From Chitinophaga niastensis (GTDB lineage Bacteria; Bacteroidota; Bacteroidia; Chitinophagales; Chitinophagaceae): a DNA stretch of 64,000 nt. The position numbers and the translations under genes were made by a program. Each line of letters starts with the position of its first letter. The stretch's first letter is position 1. This document shows positions 15,836-24,841 of this stretch, one piece after another. The stretch lies in NCBI RefSeq assembly GCF_003014755.1, contig NZ_PYAW01000002.1, positions 930,001 to 994,000 on the forward strand. The letters are read 5' to 3'. A model generated the notes under the pieces. It was given only the letters and a program-made list of their open reading frames with translations. It was not told the origin of the DNA and searched no databases.

Positions 15836-18550
15836 ATGATCAACCACCGTTGCTGTCTACTATTTTTTCTGTTGTTTCTTCCTGGTTTATTGTTCGCACA
15901 AAGTGCTACCGTAAAAGGGGTAGTGTTTGATGCAAAAAACAACACGCCGTTAGTGGGTGCATATGTTCATCTCGACGGATCTCATCAGCGTGTTACAACA
16001 GATGCTGAAGGTAAGTATGAGTTGACCGGTATCAAGCCCGGCGCTTACAAAATGAAAGTTGAGTACATAGGTTATCTGAAGTACGAAAAGAAAGTTCAGA
16101 TTACCGGTTCTCAGTCGGTAGCGTTAAATATCAGCTTGTCGCCTACCATTGCTGCACTGCACAGTGTGAGCGTATTCGGTAAAATTAATGGTGAAACGGA
16201 TGCGGCATCCAGGTCTGCTGAAAAAACGGCCAACAACATCACCAATGTAATCGGCGCACATGCCATGGAGCGATCGCCGGATATTAATGCGGCCAATGTA
16301 TTGCAACGGGTGTCCGGTGTTACTATCGAGCGCAACAGCGGCGCTGATCAGGCGTATGCTATTGTAAGAGGACTGGAACCACGTTATAGCAATACATTAA
16401 TTAACGGCATCAAAATTTCCAGTCCTGATGAAAAGTCGAGGTACGTTTCATTGGATGTGGTACCATCAGATTTATTGCAACGTATTGAAGTAAGTAAATC
16501 ACTGTTGCCGGAGATGGAAGGAGATGCCATTGGTGGTACGGTGAATCTTATTTTTAAAGATGCTCCGGATGCTCCTTTATTTAAGGCGATGGCTTCTGTG
16601 GGTTACAGTAATATATTTTTCGACAGAAAATATACCAGCTTTTCGAAATCGGATATTCAGAAAAAGAGTATGTACGATAAAAATGGTGCGGCTTATGTAG
16701 CCAAACCAGGCGATTTTAGCCGCTCTAACCTCGATTTTAAGGATAAGACGGCACCGCCTACCACAACGGTCGGATTTACCTACGGACGTCGTTTTTTAAA
16801 GAACAAGCTGGGCTTGCTCATCGCGGATAATTTTCAGAACCAATATTACGGCACCAATTCGGAGTTTAATATTGTAGCACCGGATAACAAAAATAATTTC
16901 AAGCCGGGCATCACCGACGTGGCCAACAGAACTTATTCTACCCAACAGTTGAATAATGGTTTGAGTGCCCACCTGGATTATAATATCAACGACCGGAATA
17001 AACTCTCGCTGAATAATGTGTTCCTGTATAGCTACATGGCACAGTCGCGTTTAAGCATTGATACTTCCATTACCGGTGGTAATGGCGGTCGTGTAGGTCC
17101 GGGTACCGGATCTGTATTCAATGATAACAGATCGCTGACAAATCATCAGTACCTGGAAAACCTGAAGCTGGAAGGTAAGCACATACTTTCCCGTCACTTC
17201 TTATTTGACTGGGCCGGCGTTTATTCCAGTGCTGCTAAAAAATCTCCAGACAGAGCAGACATTGCCATTGATCATAAAATAAATGCGGACTACACCAGTA
17301 CTCCTTTTTATTTTGATGGTATCAGCCGGATCTGGCAGCATAACACGGATAGGAACGACCAGGTACAGGCCAATCTTACTTATAAACAGAGCATTGGCAG
17401 CGCCGTACTGGAATTAAAGGCAGGTGGCTTGTATCGTCATAAGATACGGGAGAATGCGCAGGATCAATACCAGCTGCGTCCTATACTGGGCAGCAGTAAC
17501 ACCAAGCAGCCATTTACAGATATTTATGCTGCACAATGGGAAGTGTATAATCCAAAAGGCACCGCTGATTATGATGTGAATGCTTATCACGCTTTTGAAA
17601 ATATTTCAGCTGGTTTCGGACAGGCAAAATTGTCTTTCCATAAGCTGGATGTTTTTGGCGGCGTACGTGTGGAAGGCACTTCACAGGGATTTGATTATGC
17701 TAACTATATTGCCACACTCGCTAATAATGTCCGGATAAAATACCGCGACTTATTACCCAGCGCCATGTTGAAGTATAAACTGAATGAAAAAACAAATCTG
17801 CGGGCATCTTACTATAAATCTATATCCCGCCCTAACTATTTTGAATTAGTACCATATACTATTTTAGGGACAGATTATAACCAGATGGGTAACCCTAATC
17901 TGAAACACACCGTGGCAGATAACTATGACATCCGTTATGAGTTATATCCGAAGGAAGATGAAGAATTTTTTATAGGTGGTTTTTATAAGAGCTTAACCAA
18001 TCCTATTGAAAATGTGTTGCAATCCTTAAGCAGTGGTGATTTAGTGTATCAGCCGCAAAACGCTGCTGCCAAAGCTAAGATTGCAGGTGCGGAACTTGCC
18101 TTCACTAAGTTCTGGGGCAATATAGGTATTACCGGCAATTACACTTATATCTATTCAGATGTGTTTGCGCCTAAAATTGATCCGCTGGCACCTACTGTGG
18201 ATAAACGAACCGTATATCAGCACCGGCCTTTACAGGGACAGGCAAACAACGTATTGAACCTGTCGCTGGAGTATAAAAATACCAGGAAACAAATATTTGC
18301 ACAACTGGCTTATCAGTATGTGGGTAAAACCTTATCAGATCTGTATTTCAACACGGATTATGATTATTACCAACAGCCACAATCGTTCCTGTCGCTTTCC
18401 GCAGATAAAACATTCAACAAACATTTTACTTTATTCGGAAAATTCAATAACCTGTTGAATACCCCCACTATTGTAAGGATCAACGGTATTACTGTTGGTA
18501 AGGATATTTACAAGGCCAATTTCAATATCGGCGTGCGTTATTCACATTAA
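15836..18550 (+). CDS. TonB-dependent outer-membrane receptor (module 1, no SusD partner)
   Basis: This is an outer-membrane active transporter of 904 aa. The start was set at the ATG 15836, giving signal peptide MINHRCCLLFFLLFLPGLLFA; a TTG five codons earlier is less likely. A CarboxypepD_reg-like domain (about 22-105, VKGVVFDAKNNTPLVGAYV) precedes the plug (about 120-230), with NVLQRVSGVTIERN, AIVRGLEPRY and MEGDAIGGTVNL. The remainder is the 22-strand barrel, ending in NIGVRYSH. It lacks an STN domain, so no FecR coupling is expected. The next gene, a beta-helix lipoprotein, starts 17 bp later. It is clearly paralogous to the receptor at 47054-49876, whose neighbour is also a beta-helix lipoprotein. 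The substrate is unknown. Confidence 0.93.
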   Translation: MINHRCCLLFFLLFLPGLLFAQSATVKGVVFDAKNNTPLVGAYVHLDGSHQRVTTDAEGKYELTGIKPGAYKMKVEYIGYLKYEKKVQITGSQSVALNISLSPTIAALHSVSVFGKINGETDAASRSAEKTANNITNVIGAHAMERSPDINAANVLQRVSGVTIERNSGADQAYAIVRGLEPRYSNTLINGIKISSPDEKSRYVSLDVVPSDLLQRIEVSKSLLPEMEGDAIGGTVNLIFKDAPDAPLFKAMASVGYSNIFFDRKYTSFSKSDIQKKSMYDKNGAAYVAKPGDFSRSNLDFKDKTAPPTTTVGFTYGRRFLKNKLGLLIADNFQNQYYGTNSEFNIVAPDNKNNFKPGITDVANRTYSTQQLNNGLSAHLDYNINDRNKLSLNNVFLYSYMAQSRLSIDTSITGGNGGRVGPGTGSVFNDNRSLTNHQYLENLKLEGKHILSRHFLFDWAGVYSSAAKKSPDRADIAIDHKINADYTSTPFYFDGISRIWQHNTDRNDQVQANLTYKQSIGSAVLELKAGGLYRHKIRENAQDQYQLRPILGSSNTKQPFTDIYAAQWEVYNPKGTADYDVNAYHAFENISAGFGQAKLSFHKLDVFGGVRVEGTSQGFDYANYIATLANNVRIKYRDLLPSAMLKYKLNEKTNLRASYYKSISRPNYFELVPYTILGTDYNQMGNPNLKHTVADNYDIRYELYPKEDEEFFIGGFYKSLTNPIENVLQSLSSGDLVYQPQNAAAKAKIAGAELAFTKFWGNIGITGNYTYIYSDVFAPKIDPLAPTVDKRTVYQHRPLQGQANNVLNLSLEYKNTRKQIFAQLAYQYVGKTLSDLYFNTDYDYYQQPQSFLSLSADKTFNKHFTLFGKFNNLLNTPTIVRINGITVGKDIYKANFNIGVRYSH

Positions 18551-18567
18551 TTTTCAAAAATCAGTTT

Positions 18568-19788
18568 ATGAAAGCAATTTCACTTTCTTCAATATATATG
18601 GGTATTGTTTTAGCAGTTACCCTGAGTGCCTGTTCAAAGATGGAAGAAGTAACGTTTATACCACCGGATATTCCTACTTCTAATCCTATCACTTCTGATA
18701 CCATTCCTGCTTTTGCGAAGGGAACTTTATTGGCCAATCATAGTTATACCATCCTGCAGGATGTTACCGTGAAAGCGGGCGATACTTTGCTGGCGCAGCC
18801 CGGTGTTACAGTGAAGGTGATGAATAATTCACAGATCATTGTACAGGGCGTATTAAAATCAGTAGGAACAAAAGATCAGCCTGTCAGCTTTAATTCTGAT
18901 ACCAAACAACCCGGTTCATGGGGAGGCTTTAAATGTGATCTGGCGCAGGCCGTAACAATTTTGTGGACGCGTGTGGAAAATACCGGCGGACCAGATCCAA
19001 CCGGTAGTGCCCGACCTTCATTAACAGTGAAGTCACCTATTGTTGTAGATATCGAAGATTCCTGGTTCAGCAACGGACAGGATGATAATATTCTCGTAAC
19101 AAGCGGCGCTAAAGTTACCATTGTCAGAAATACCATTACTTCCTCTGGTAAAGCTGATGGAGAAGGGATTAACCTGAAAGGTGCTGTAACAGGAGATGTG
19201 GCATACAATGTTGTTTTTAGTCAGGCTGGTACCGGCATTAAATTAGAAACAAGTAAATCTGCTCCTTTACCGCAAACCATTGTGAATATTTATAACAATA
19301 CGCTGTTGTCCAACGGATGGCGCAGAGGTGCTGCAGAACCGGGCAGGGGAGTGTCTATAGGTTTAAATGCTATTGGTCATATTTACAATAACATCATTGT
19401 AAATTGTTACCAGGGGATAGAGATTTTTGGAGATGCGGATGCAGTTAATACCACGTACGGTAATAACCTGTTTTATGCAACTGCTGTCAGTTACACAGAT
19501 AACACCGTTACACCTACGATTGATATTAATTTAAGACAGAATTTTTATCCGTCTGATGGTGTGGGTAAACCACAGGCATCTGATTTGATATCCACCAGTG
19601 TTGGTAATATGGATCCGCTGTTTAAAAGCTTTACAGGTGTATTTGCATCTCCTAATGGTGCACCATTGACGGCTGATCTTACCTTACAGGCCAGTTCGCC
19701 GGCTATCGGAAAAGGGAATGCAAAGTATAACGTGGATTTAGGTGCTTATACAACTGATGGTAAAGGAAATCAGCATACAAGTAATTAA
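18568..19788 (+). CDS. Parallel beta-helix surface lipoprotein (module 1)
   Basis: This lipoprotein of 406 aa has its lipobox at TLSAC with Cys22, followed by Ser-Lys. After a linker, residues about 55-120 carry a beta-helix cap region (LANHSYTILQDVTVKAGDTL, GVTVKVMNNSQIIVQG), then right-handed parallel beta-helix coils with Asn ladders such as NIYNNTLLSN and HIYNNIIVNCYQGIEI. The end has an AIGKGNAKYNVDLGAYTTDG motif shared by this type. It is homologous to the protein at 45619-47016 (same GDTLL, GVTV and SQPV pattern). It probably works with the receptor gene 17 bp upstream as an extracellular binding or processing partner in place of SusD. No catalytic residues can be assigned. Confidence 0.85.
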   Translation: MKAISLSSIYMGIVLAVTLSACSKMEEVTFIPPDIPTSNPITSDTIPAFAKGTLLANHSYTILQDVTVKAGDTLLAQPGVTVKVMNNSQIIVQGVLKSVGTKDQPVSFNSDTKQPGSWGGFKCDLAQAVTILWTRVENTGGPDPTGSARPSLTVKSPIVVDIEDSWFSNGQDDNILVTSGAKVTIVRNTITSSGKADGEGINLKGAVTGDVAYNVVFSQAGTGIKLETSKSAPLPQTIVNIYNNTLLSNGWRRGAAEPGRGVSIGLNAIGHIYNNIIVNCYQGIEIFGDADAVNTTYGNNLFYATAVSYTDNTVTPTIDINLRQNFYPSDGVGKPQASDLISTSVGNMDPLFKSFTGVFASPNGAPLTADLTLQASSPAIGKGNAKYNVDLGAYTTDGKGNQHTSN

Positions 19789-19797
19789 TGGGTAGGG

Positions 19798-19995
19798 AAG
19801 GCCTTCGGCCTTTGTCTTTTTCAGGATTAGATTGATTAAGATGATTTTTCTGATTTTATTTTTTTCTTATAAAGAACCCAATCTCATTTCAATAATCTTA
19901 TAGAAATCAGATATAGATATTTTATAAAGAAAGATAAAATCAGAAAAATCATCTTAATCAGTCTAATCCTGAAAAAGACAAAGGCCGAAGGCCTT
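19798..19995. repeat. Large palindrome, 62-bp arms with one mismatch, between convergent genes
   Basis: Arms 19798-19859 and 19934-19995 are reverse complements except for one base (T versus C in the GGATTAGATTGA / GGATTAGACTGA stretch); the spacer is 74 bp. The outer ends carry their own small palindrome AAGGCCTTCGGCCTT. It begins 9 bp after the beta-helix stop and its right arm encodes the end of the minus-strand WG-repeat gene. It can serve as a bidirectional terminator. The motifs AGGATTA, GATTGA and AAGATGATTTTT resemble those in the palindrome at 15503-15701. Confidence 0.93.
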
Positions 19996-22540
19996 TAATA
20001 GAGCTGATCTTTTTTTGGATTCCTGGATGGAAGATAGCAGAATCATGTACACCGGGGGCTGGTTCAGGTGCTTCCTCAACAGGTATGCCGGCAGCTTCAT
20101 TTGTGGCCACAAAGAAGTCAGTCACTTCTTTCAGTTTAAGCGGCAATGCTTTTCCGGTAGCAGTAATGTATTGAAAGGTATTTGCTTTAGCACAAAGCAA
20201 TGGAAAGCGGAAGCTGGTTTTTGTGCTGCCATAATACCTCCTTTCATTCAGCATTATATCGTCGTAGATAGTTGGTATAATACTGTTACCTGCTTTATCC
20301 AATACACCGTATTTCCCTTCTTTTTTAACTAAAAAACCATTGCCGGAATCGTCCTGGTATACCTGGTCATATTCAACAGGAATAATGATCTGTCCGTAGT
20401 TGGTGGCATAGCCCATGTAGTAATCCAGTTGATTTTCTTTTGCTTTATAGAGGACCAGGAAGGAGTCTGCGCAATAATCATGGCTATTGCTGTTGGGCAT
20501 GTAATCATATTTTACCGGAACAATTATTTTCCCTGTAGAATCCACAAAACCGTATTGGTACATATCTGTACTATCTTTCTTTTGCATCACCAGTGCGGTG
20601 CCGTGATCAAAGGAAAATACCCCGTCATAAACAGCAGGTACAATCACATTTCCTTTAGGATCTATAAAGCCAAATTTATCCTGCTGCTGAAAAGATGCCA
20701 TTCCACCTGAGAATGTGCTGATATCAACAGGTAATCCCTGTTTTGTATAATCACCGGAAATTACTTTGCCGGTGGCGGCATCATATAGTTGTCGTTTGCC
20801 TTGCAGGGAAACAATCAGCAGCGCATCCTGGTCTGCGGGTGTTATGGTATCATAAGGCAGGGGATACAGTTGCCGTGTGATAGTATTGAATACACTGTAA
20901 GTGTTTTTGCCGGCATTCAGTGGCTGGCTCAATAACAGGACCTCCGGTGTAACTTTAGTAATGCTGTTAAATTTATCAGGATAAATCAGTTCTCCTTTTG
21001 CACTCCTGAGACCATACAACGTAACTGCTCCATGATAATTTGTGGTTTGTAATAATTTAGCAGTATCGTTCAGCTCTTCTATATAATCATATTGTGTCGG
21101 AACAATTTCTTTGCGTTCCTGCAAATCAAAATATCCTTTTTTGTTATTTCTTTTTACCTCCAGGTAATTACGGTTGTTGCCATATGCGGAGGAAACCTCA
21201 TCGTATATAGCAGGCACCACTACTGCACCATTGGCATCAATAACACCATTTTTTCCCAGGTGTTTTACAGCGAAATAACCTTTTGATGCATAGTTGTAAT
21301 CCGCTGCTTCCAGCTTCGTGTATTGAGGAGGTACTAATTTTTTTGTAAGAGGATTATAAAAGCCATGTAATCCTTTTTTCTGCAATCCCAGGAGTTGATA
21401 GTTTCTTTTGCCTTCGTAATTATCTATCGTAATATTGTCAAGCTGATCGTAAAGATCAGGAAAGCCTGGTTGGCCGTTCTTATCAAATACTACGTCTTTA
21501 TCGTGTAGTTTTCCGGTAAAATACTCACCGGAATAGGAGTAAAGCCAGTCATCATATTTTGGCGGAATAATAATTTTTCCTGTGGTATCGGCTATGCCGT
21601 ATTTACCGCCCACATTGATGCCTACATGATGATGGTCCTCATCAGTGCTGTCGTAAATGATATAATCATAGCGATAATCCAGTACTACTTTTCCTGCTGC
21701 GTTGAGTAAGCCGTATTTGTCTTTTTTTCTATGCATTACAAAACCATTGGCCAACTGTTCATCATCCTCTTCTTCCTCAGCAGGAGCGGTTTTTGCTTCT
21801 TTTGTATGGAGATTGATGACCATTTGTTTACCCTCTTTGAATAAACAATATACCCACTCGTCGCTGCGCATTTGTATATGTTGGTGGTCGTATTCAAAGG
21901 GTATCAGTATTTCATTATTGAAACTCACCACACCCCATTTGCCATTTTTCTGTGCAAATACATAATCAGATTTTGTTTCGCAGCCACCGCAATAATCGAA
22001 GCCTTCATATTCAAAAGGGATAACCACCTGATCTTTTTGATGGTCATAAACGCCCCATTTGCCATCCTGTTCCACATCAAAATAGCGACCATCCAGGTAG
22101 CCCACCCCATTAAAACGAAAGGGCATACCCAGCCCCGAAGGCAGGTAAAGTGATTTTTTGCCATTCAGGGAAACGGTCCACATATAATCCCAGCGGGTAT
22201 CAATGGTATCATAAAGCGGTTGCAGGAGCCATCTTCCCTGGCTACTTAATATGCCCAGTTTGCCTTTCCTGCTTACTACCACGTGGTTTTTATGCAGATA
22301 GAGGGTATCGTCATCCTGGTCCTTTTCAGTAAAGTTGCCGGTGCCGTAATCGTTGCTGTTAGGCAGTATATTATCAAAGGCGTATTGGCCGGTACTATCT
22401 ATATAAAAATGATCATTGCCTTTTGTGATGCGTGCAAATCCTTGTACAAAGCGGGAGCCGCCATCATAAGCAGGTACCTGTGCCCGGGTAATTTTGAACA
22501 TAAACAGGAATATGGAGGAAACAAGGAAAAGGTGTTTCAT
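19958..22540 (-). CDS. WG-repeat protein, exported
   Basis: This exported protein of 860 aa is made largely of WG repeats (PF14903 type). Signal peptide MKHLFLVSSIFLFMFKITRAQ, no lipobox. Repeats recur about every 50 residues throughout residues 80-800, each with a Gly-Lys-Trp/Tyr-Gly core (DGKWGVYDHQKDQVV, NGKWGVVSFNNEIL, KDKYGLLNAAGKVV, GGKYGIADTTGKII, EGKYGVLDKAGNSI) and a PxxYD segment. WG repeats are thought to bind ligands or partners; the role is unproven. Its start is 9 bp after the stop of the small exported protein at 22550-23086, so the two form an operon. The last 11-12 residues (from about KGLRPLS onward) are encoded by the palindrome arm, so the C-terminus looks as if it was remodelled by the repeat. 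Confidence 0.9.
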   Translation of the reverse strand: MKHLFLVSSIFLFMFKITRAQVPAYDGGSRFVQGFARITKGNDHFYIDSTGQYAFDNILPNSNDYGTGNFTEKDQDDDTLYLHKNHVVVSRKGKLGILSSQGRWLLQPLYDTIDTRWDYMWTVSLNGKKSLYLPSGLGMPFRFNGVGYLDGRYFDVEQDGKWGVYDHQKDQVVIPFEYEGFDYCGGCETKSDYVFAQKNGKWGVVSFNNEILIPFEYDHQHIQMRSDEWVYCLFKEGKQMVINLHTKEAKTAPAEEEEDDEQLANGFVMHRKKDKYGLLNAAGKVVLDYRYDYIIYDSTDEDHHHVGINVGGKYGIADTTGKIIIPPKYDDWLYSYSGEYFTGKLHDKDVVFDKNGQPGFPDLYDQLDNITIDNYEGKRNYQLLGLQKKGLHGFYNPLTKKLVPPQYTKLEAADYNYASKGYFAVKHLGKNGVIDANGAVVVPAIYDEVSSAYGNNRNYLEVKRNNKKGYFDLQERKEIVPTQYDYIEELNDTAKLLQTTNYHGAVTLYGLRSAKGELIYPDKFNSITKVTPEVLLLSQPLNAGKNTYSVFNTITRQLYPLPYDTITPADQDALLIVSLQGKRQLYDAATGKVISGDYTKQGLPVDISTFSGGMASFQQQDKFGFIDPKGNVIVPAVYDGVFSFDHGTALVMQKKDSTDMYQYGFVDSTGKIIVPVKYDYMPNSNSHDYCADSFLVLYKAKENQLDYYMGYATNYGQIIIPVEYDQVYQDDSGNGFLVKKEGKYGVLDKAGNSIIPTIYDDIMLNERRYYGSTKTSFRFPLLCAKANTFQYITATGKALPLKLKEVTDFFVATNEAAGIPVEEAPEPAPGVHDSAIFHPGIQKKISSIKGLRPLSFSGLD

Positions 22541-22549
22541 ATGTTATGA

Positions 22550-23086
22550 TTATTTACCAAAAGTAGCATCGATGCTATTAATGAGCCAGCTGTTATTTTC
22601 TTTTACCAGTTTGTAAATTAGTTTGTAATGATCGGAAGTTTTAAAATCGATGGTGACAGTAGCCGCATTGCCGGATATTAACGGCGTTACTTTTTGCAGC
22701 CTGGCCAGTACTACTTTGTTATCTGGAGGGTCCTGGCTGAGGGTATACATATCAGCGTCCCTGGCAGTGCCGTAGCCATCTTTTTTGATGTCCTTTTCTA
22801 TATCCAGGTAATATTCCTTTTGTGCTGATAAGTAAGCGGACGAAAACAGCCCGGTATTTTTGAGGTTATTTAAGTATACTTTTATGTAAGGTTTATTCAG
22901 TTTCAGGATATCCATGGCATCCATTGCTGCATAACAGCTATCCTCTTTATTTATAAAGCTGTTAGGCTTGCTTATTAAGGTAAATAGTTTTTTTACTGTT
23001 GTAACAGGATCACTTTGTTGGGCATACACTGCACGGGAAACAAATGACATTAAAATAATGGAGATAAATAATACAGACTGTTTCAT
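22550..23086 (-). CDS. Hypothetical exported protein of the WG-repeat operon
   Basis: No family is recognised with certainty. The start at 23086 gives MKQSVLFISIILMSFVSRAVYA as a signal peptide; the in-frame extension upstream is ordinary non-signal sequence. The mature protein (about 156 aa) has a helical half (DPVTTVKKLFTLISKPNSF, CYAAMDAMDILKL) and then an NTF2/DUF3828-like strand half (VVLARLQKVTPLISGNAATVTIDFKTSDHYKLIYKLVKENNSWLINSID). The NNSWLINSID end is the typical tail of DUF3828/DUF4878-like proteins that sit in NTF2-like folds. It lies 9 bp before the WG-repeat gene in the same operon. Confidence 0.75.
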   Translation of the reverse strand: MKQSVLFISIILMSFVSRAVYAQQSDPVTTVKKLFTLISKPNSFINKEDSCYAAMDAMDILKLNKPYIKVYLNNLKNTGLFSSAYLSAQKEYYLDIEKDIKKDGYGTARDADMYTLSQDPPDNKVVLARLQKVTPLISGNAATVTIDFKTSDHYKLIYKLVKENNSWLINSIDATFGK

Positions 23087-23166
23087 TTTTTTTGTTTCTT
23101 TTTTAATATTGATTAAACCTCCCCAAATCAGCGATCTGCGGAGCCATAGTATCAGCATGCTTTTAT

Positions 23167-23194
23167 TTTCGTTTTAATATCTGTTAAAACGAAA
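23167..23194. promoter_or_regulatory. Perfect 11-bp inverted repeat upstream of the WG operon
   Basis: Arms TTTCGTTTTAA (23167-23177) and TTAAAACGAAA (23184-23194) are exact reverse complements with a 6-nt spacer, about 80-110 bp upstream of the start at 23086. No T-run follows on either strand, so an operator is more likely than a terminator. Confidence 0.5.
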
Positions 23195-23277
23195 GGGCTG
23201 CTAAAATAAATAATAAAGAGGTATAAAAGATTTCCAAAGTTGGGGATGGAGTATCAGTTGTTGTGAGGAGTAAAGTG

Positions 23278-23302
23278 GTGGTATCACATTTTGTGATACC
23301 AC
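23278..23302 (-). terminator. Hairpin after the glutathionylspermidine synthase-like gene
   Basis: Arms GTGGTATCAC (23278-23287) and GTGATACCAC (23293-23302) pair perfectly with a 5-nt loop. It lies 17 bp beyond the stop at 23319 of the minus-strand gene. No strong T-run follows, so its efficiency as a terminator is uncertain. Confidence 0.55.
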
Positions 23303-23318
23303 TAAAGAATTATTTACA

Positions 23319-24452
23319 TCATCCATCAATCAAATGTGGTACAAAGCGGCTTTTATTATCTGTGATCAGCGTATCGGATTCGCGGATACCAATACCTGCC
23401 GGCTGTTGTGCAATGACCCAGCTGCCAATTACAGGATATTTGCCATCATAGCAAGGTAGTTCAAACAGTTCCTGGAAAATATATCCTTCGCGGCCGTAGT
23501 TACCTTCGGAGTATTGCAGCAATTTTCCGTTGTCTACCAGGTCAATATTGGCCCCTTCGCGTGACAGGATCGGCTTTTTTACAAAGCGTTGCATGCCGTG
23601 CGCATCAAAATAAGCGGGCAGGAGATTGGGATGGTTAGGATACAGTTCCCATAGAATGGGCAACAGTGCCTTGTTTGAGAGCAACATCTTCCAACCTGGT
23701 TCTATCCAGAAAGTACGGTTATTATCTTCCGGGATATGCCGGCCAAAATCTTCTCTAACCATCCATTCCCATGGATAAAGTTTGAACATATTTGTGATGG
23801 GCTCTTCTTCCATATCTACAAATACGCGGGTATTTTCATTCCAGCCGAGGTCGTCCACGAATACGAGTTTGGTATCCAGACCGGCCTGCATAGCGCAATC
23901 GCGTATATACTCTGTATTGGTAAGATCTTCTAATGTTTGTTTAAGACAGGTGAAATGCAGTTTACCCGGATGTAGGTATTCTTTCAGGGTTTTCCAGCCA
24001 TCGATCAGTTTTTCGTGGATAGAGTTAAACTGGTCTTTTGACTTGTCCATGTCCTGTAGCCAGAACCACTGTACGATGCCGGCTTCATAAAGAGAGGTAG
24101 GCGTGTCGGCATTGAACTCCAGTAATTTCAGCTGTCCGTTTTTATAGCAGAAGTCGAAGCGGCCGTAGATAGCCGGATGGTCTTCCTGCCAGCTGGCTTC
24201 TATATAGGGGATCACCCATTCAGGGATACCAAAGCGTACATACAGGTTGTTGTCCATGATATGCTGGGCAGCACCCAAACACATTTCCCACAGCTCCTGT
24301 GTGGCTTTTTCTATGTTTGTTATTTCACCCATGGTGAAAGAGTAGTAAACGCTTTCGTCCCAGTAAGGTACATCGGTTGTATGAAATCCAAATCCCAGCT
24401 TTTCCACCGCGGCCTGCCAGTTGTTGCGGGGCGCTGTTATTATTCTTTGCAT
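23319..24452 (-). CDS. Glutathionylspermidine synthase-family ATP-grasp protein (YgiC-like)
   Basis: This is a cytosolic ATP-grasp ligase of 377 aa, the size of YgiC/YjfC proteins, which lack the amidase half of E. coli Gss. Family sequences include WDESVYYSF, AIYGRFDFCYKNGQLKLLEFNADTPTSLYEAGIVQW (substrate and metal-binding core), WEWMVREDFG, KPILSREGANIDLV and the C-terminal PVIGSWVIAQQPAGIGIRESDTLITDNKSRFVPH. Whether it makes glutathionylspermidine is unproven for these short homologues. It is the last of three minus-strand genes after a YgiB-like lipoprotein (35 bp gap). The same YgiB-YgiC adjacency exists in enterobacteria. Confidence 0.93.
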   Translation of the reverse strand: MQRIITAPRNNWQAAVEKLGFGFHTTDVPYWDESVYYSFTMGEITNIEKATQELWEMCLGAAQHIMDNNLYVRFGIPEWVIPYIEASWQEDHPAIYGRFDFCYKNGQLKLLEFNADTPTSLYEAGIVQWFWLQDMDKSKDQFNSIHEKLIDGWKTLKEYLHPGKLHFTCLKQTLEDLTNTEYIRDCAMQAGLDTKLVFVDDLGWNENTRVFVDMEEEPITNMFKLYPWEWMVREDFGRHIPEDNNRTFWIEPGWKMLLSNKALLPILWELYPNHPNLLPAYFDAHGMQRFVKKPILSREGANIDLVDNGKLLQYSEGNYGREGYIFQELFELPCYDGKYPVIGSWVIAQQPAGIGIRESDTLITDNKSRFVPHLIDG

Positions 24453-24487
24453 GTAATTACGTTAATGGGTATACGTTAATAGCGGCA

Positions 24488-24841
24488 TCAGGAAGATACG
24501 CTGAAGCCATTACCACCAAATCCGCCGCGGGAGACAGCGCCTTTTACAGGGTTGCTGCCCATATTGGCATGTTCGCTGATACCGCCGGAATAGTAGCCTG
24601 CGCGGTAGTAGTTGCCGCCATAATAAGACCCGTAAGGGCGGAAAGCATAATACCACATAACTGCACCAAGCCCCCCACCATAATGGGTGCGGTTGTACCC
24701 GGCGGTGCTATCGCCACGCATATACACCTTACGCTGATGATCAGGTGTGGGTCTGTGGCAGCTGGCCAGTACCGCCGTGATCAGTATCAATTGTATATGT
24801 ACTGATTTTTTCCTGTTTACTTTTCTATTGGACGGTGACAT
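24488..24841 (-). CDS. Small Gly/Tyr-rich lipoprotein, YgiB (DUF1190)-like
   Basis: This lipoprotein of 117 aa starts at 24841; the lipobox is TAVLASC with Cys28. The mature part is Tyr/Gly-rich (YRAGYYSGGISEHANMG) and ends in AVSRGGFGGNGFSVSS, like the Gly-rich C-terminus (RGGFGS) of the enterobacterial YgiB/DUF1190 proteins. It overlaps the upstream lipoprotein gene by 17 bp and is 35 bp before the YgiC-like gene. The YgiB assignment rests on tail similarity plus synteny, so it is moderate. Function is unknown; its conserved company with an ATP-grasp ligase suggests that enzyme acts on, or together with, a surface component. Confidence 0.7.
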   Translation of the reverse strand: MSPSNRKVNRKKSVHIQLILITAVLASCHRPTPDHQRKVYMRGDSTAGYNRTHYGGGLGAVMWYYAFRPYGSYYGGNYYRAGYYSGGISEHANMGSNPVKGAVSRGGFGGNGFSVSS

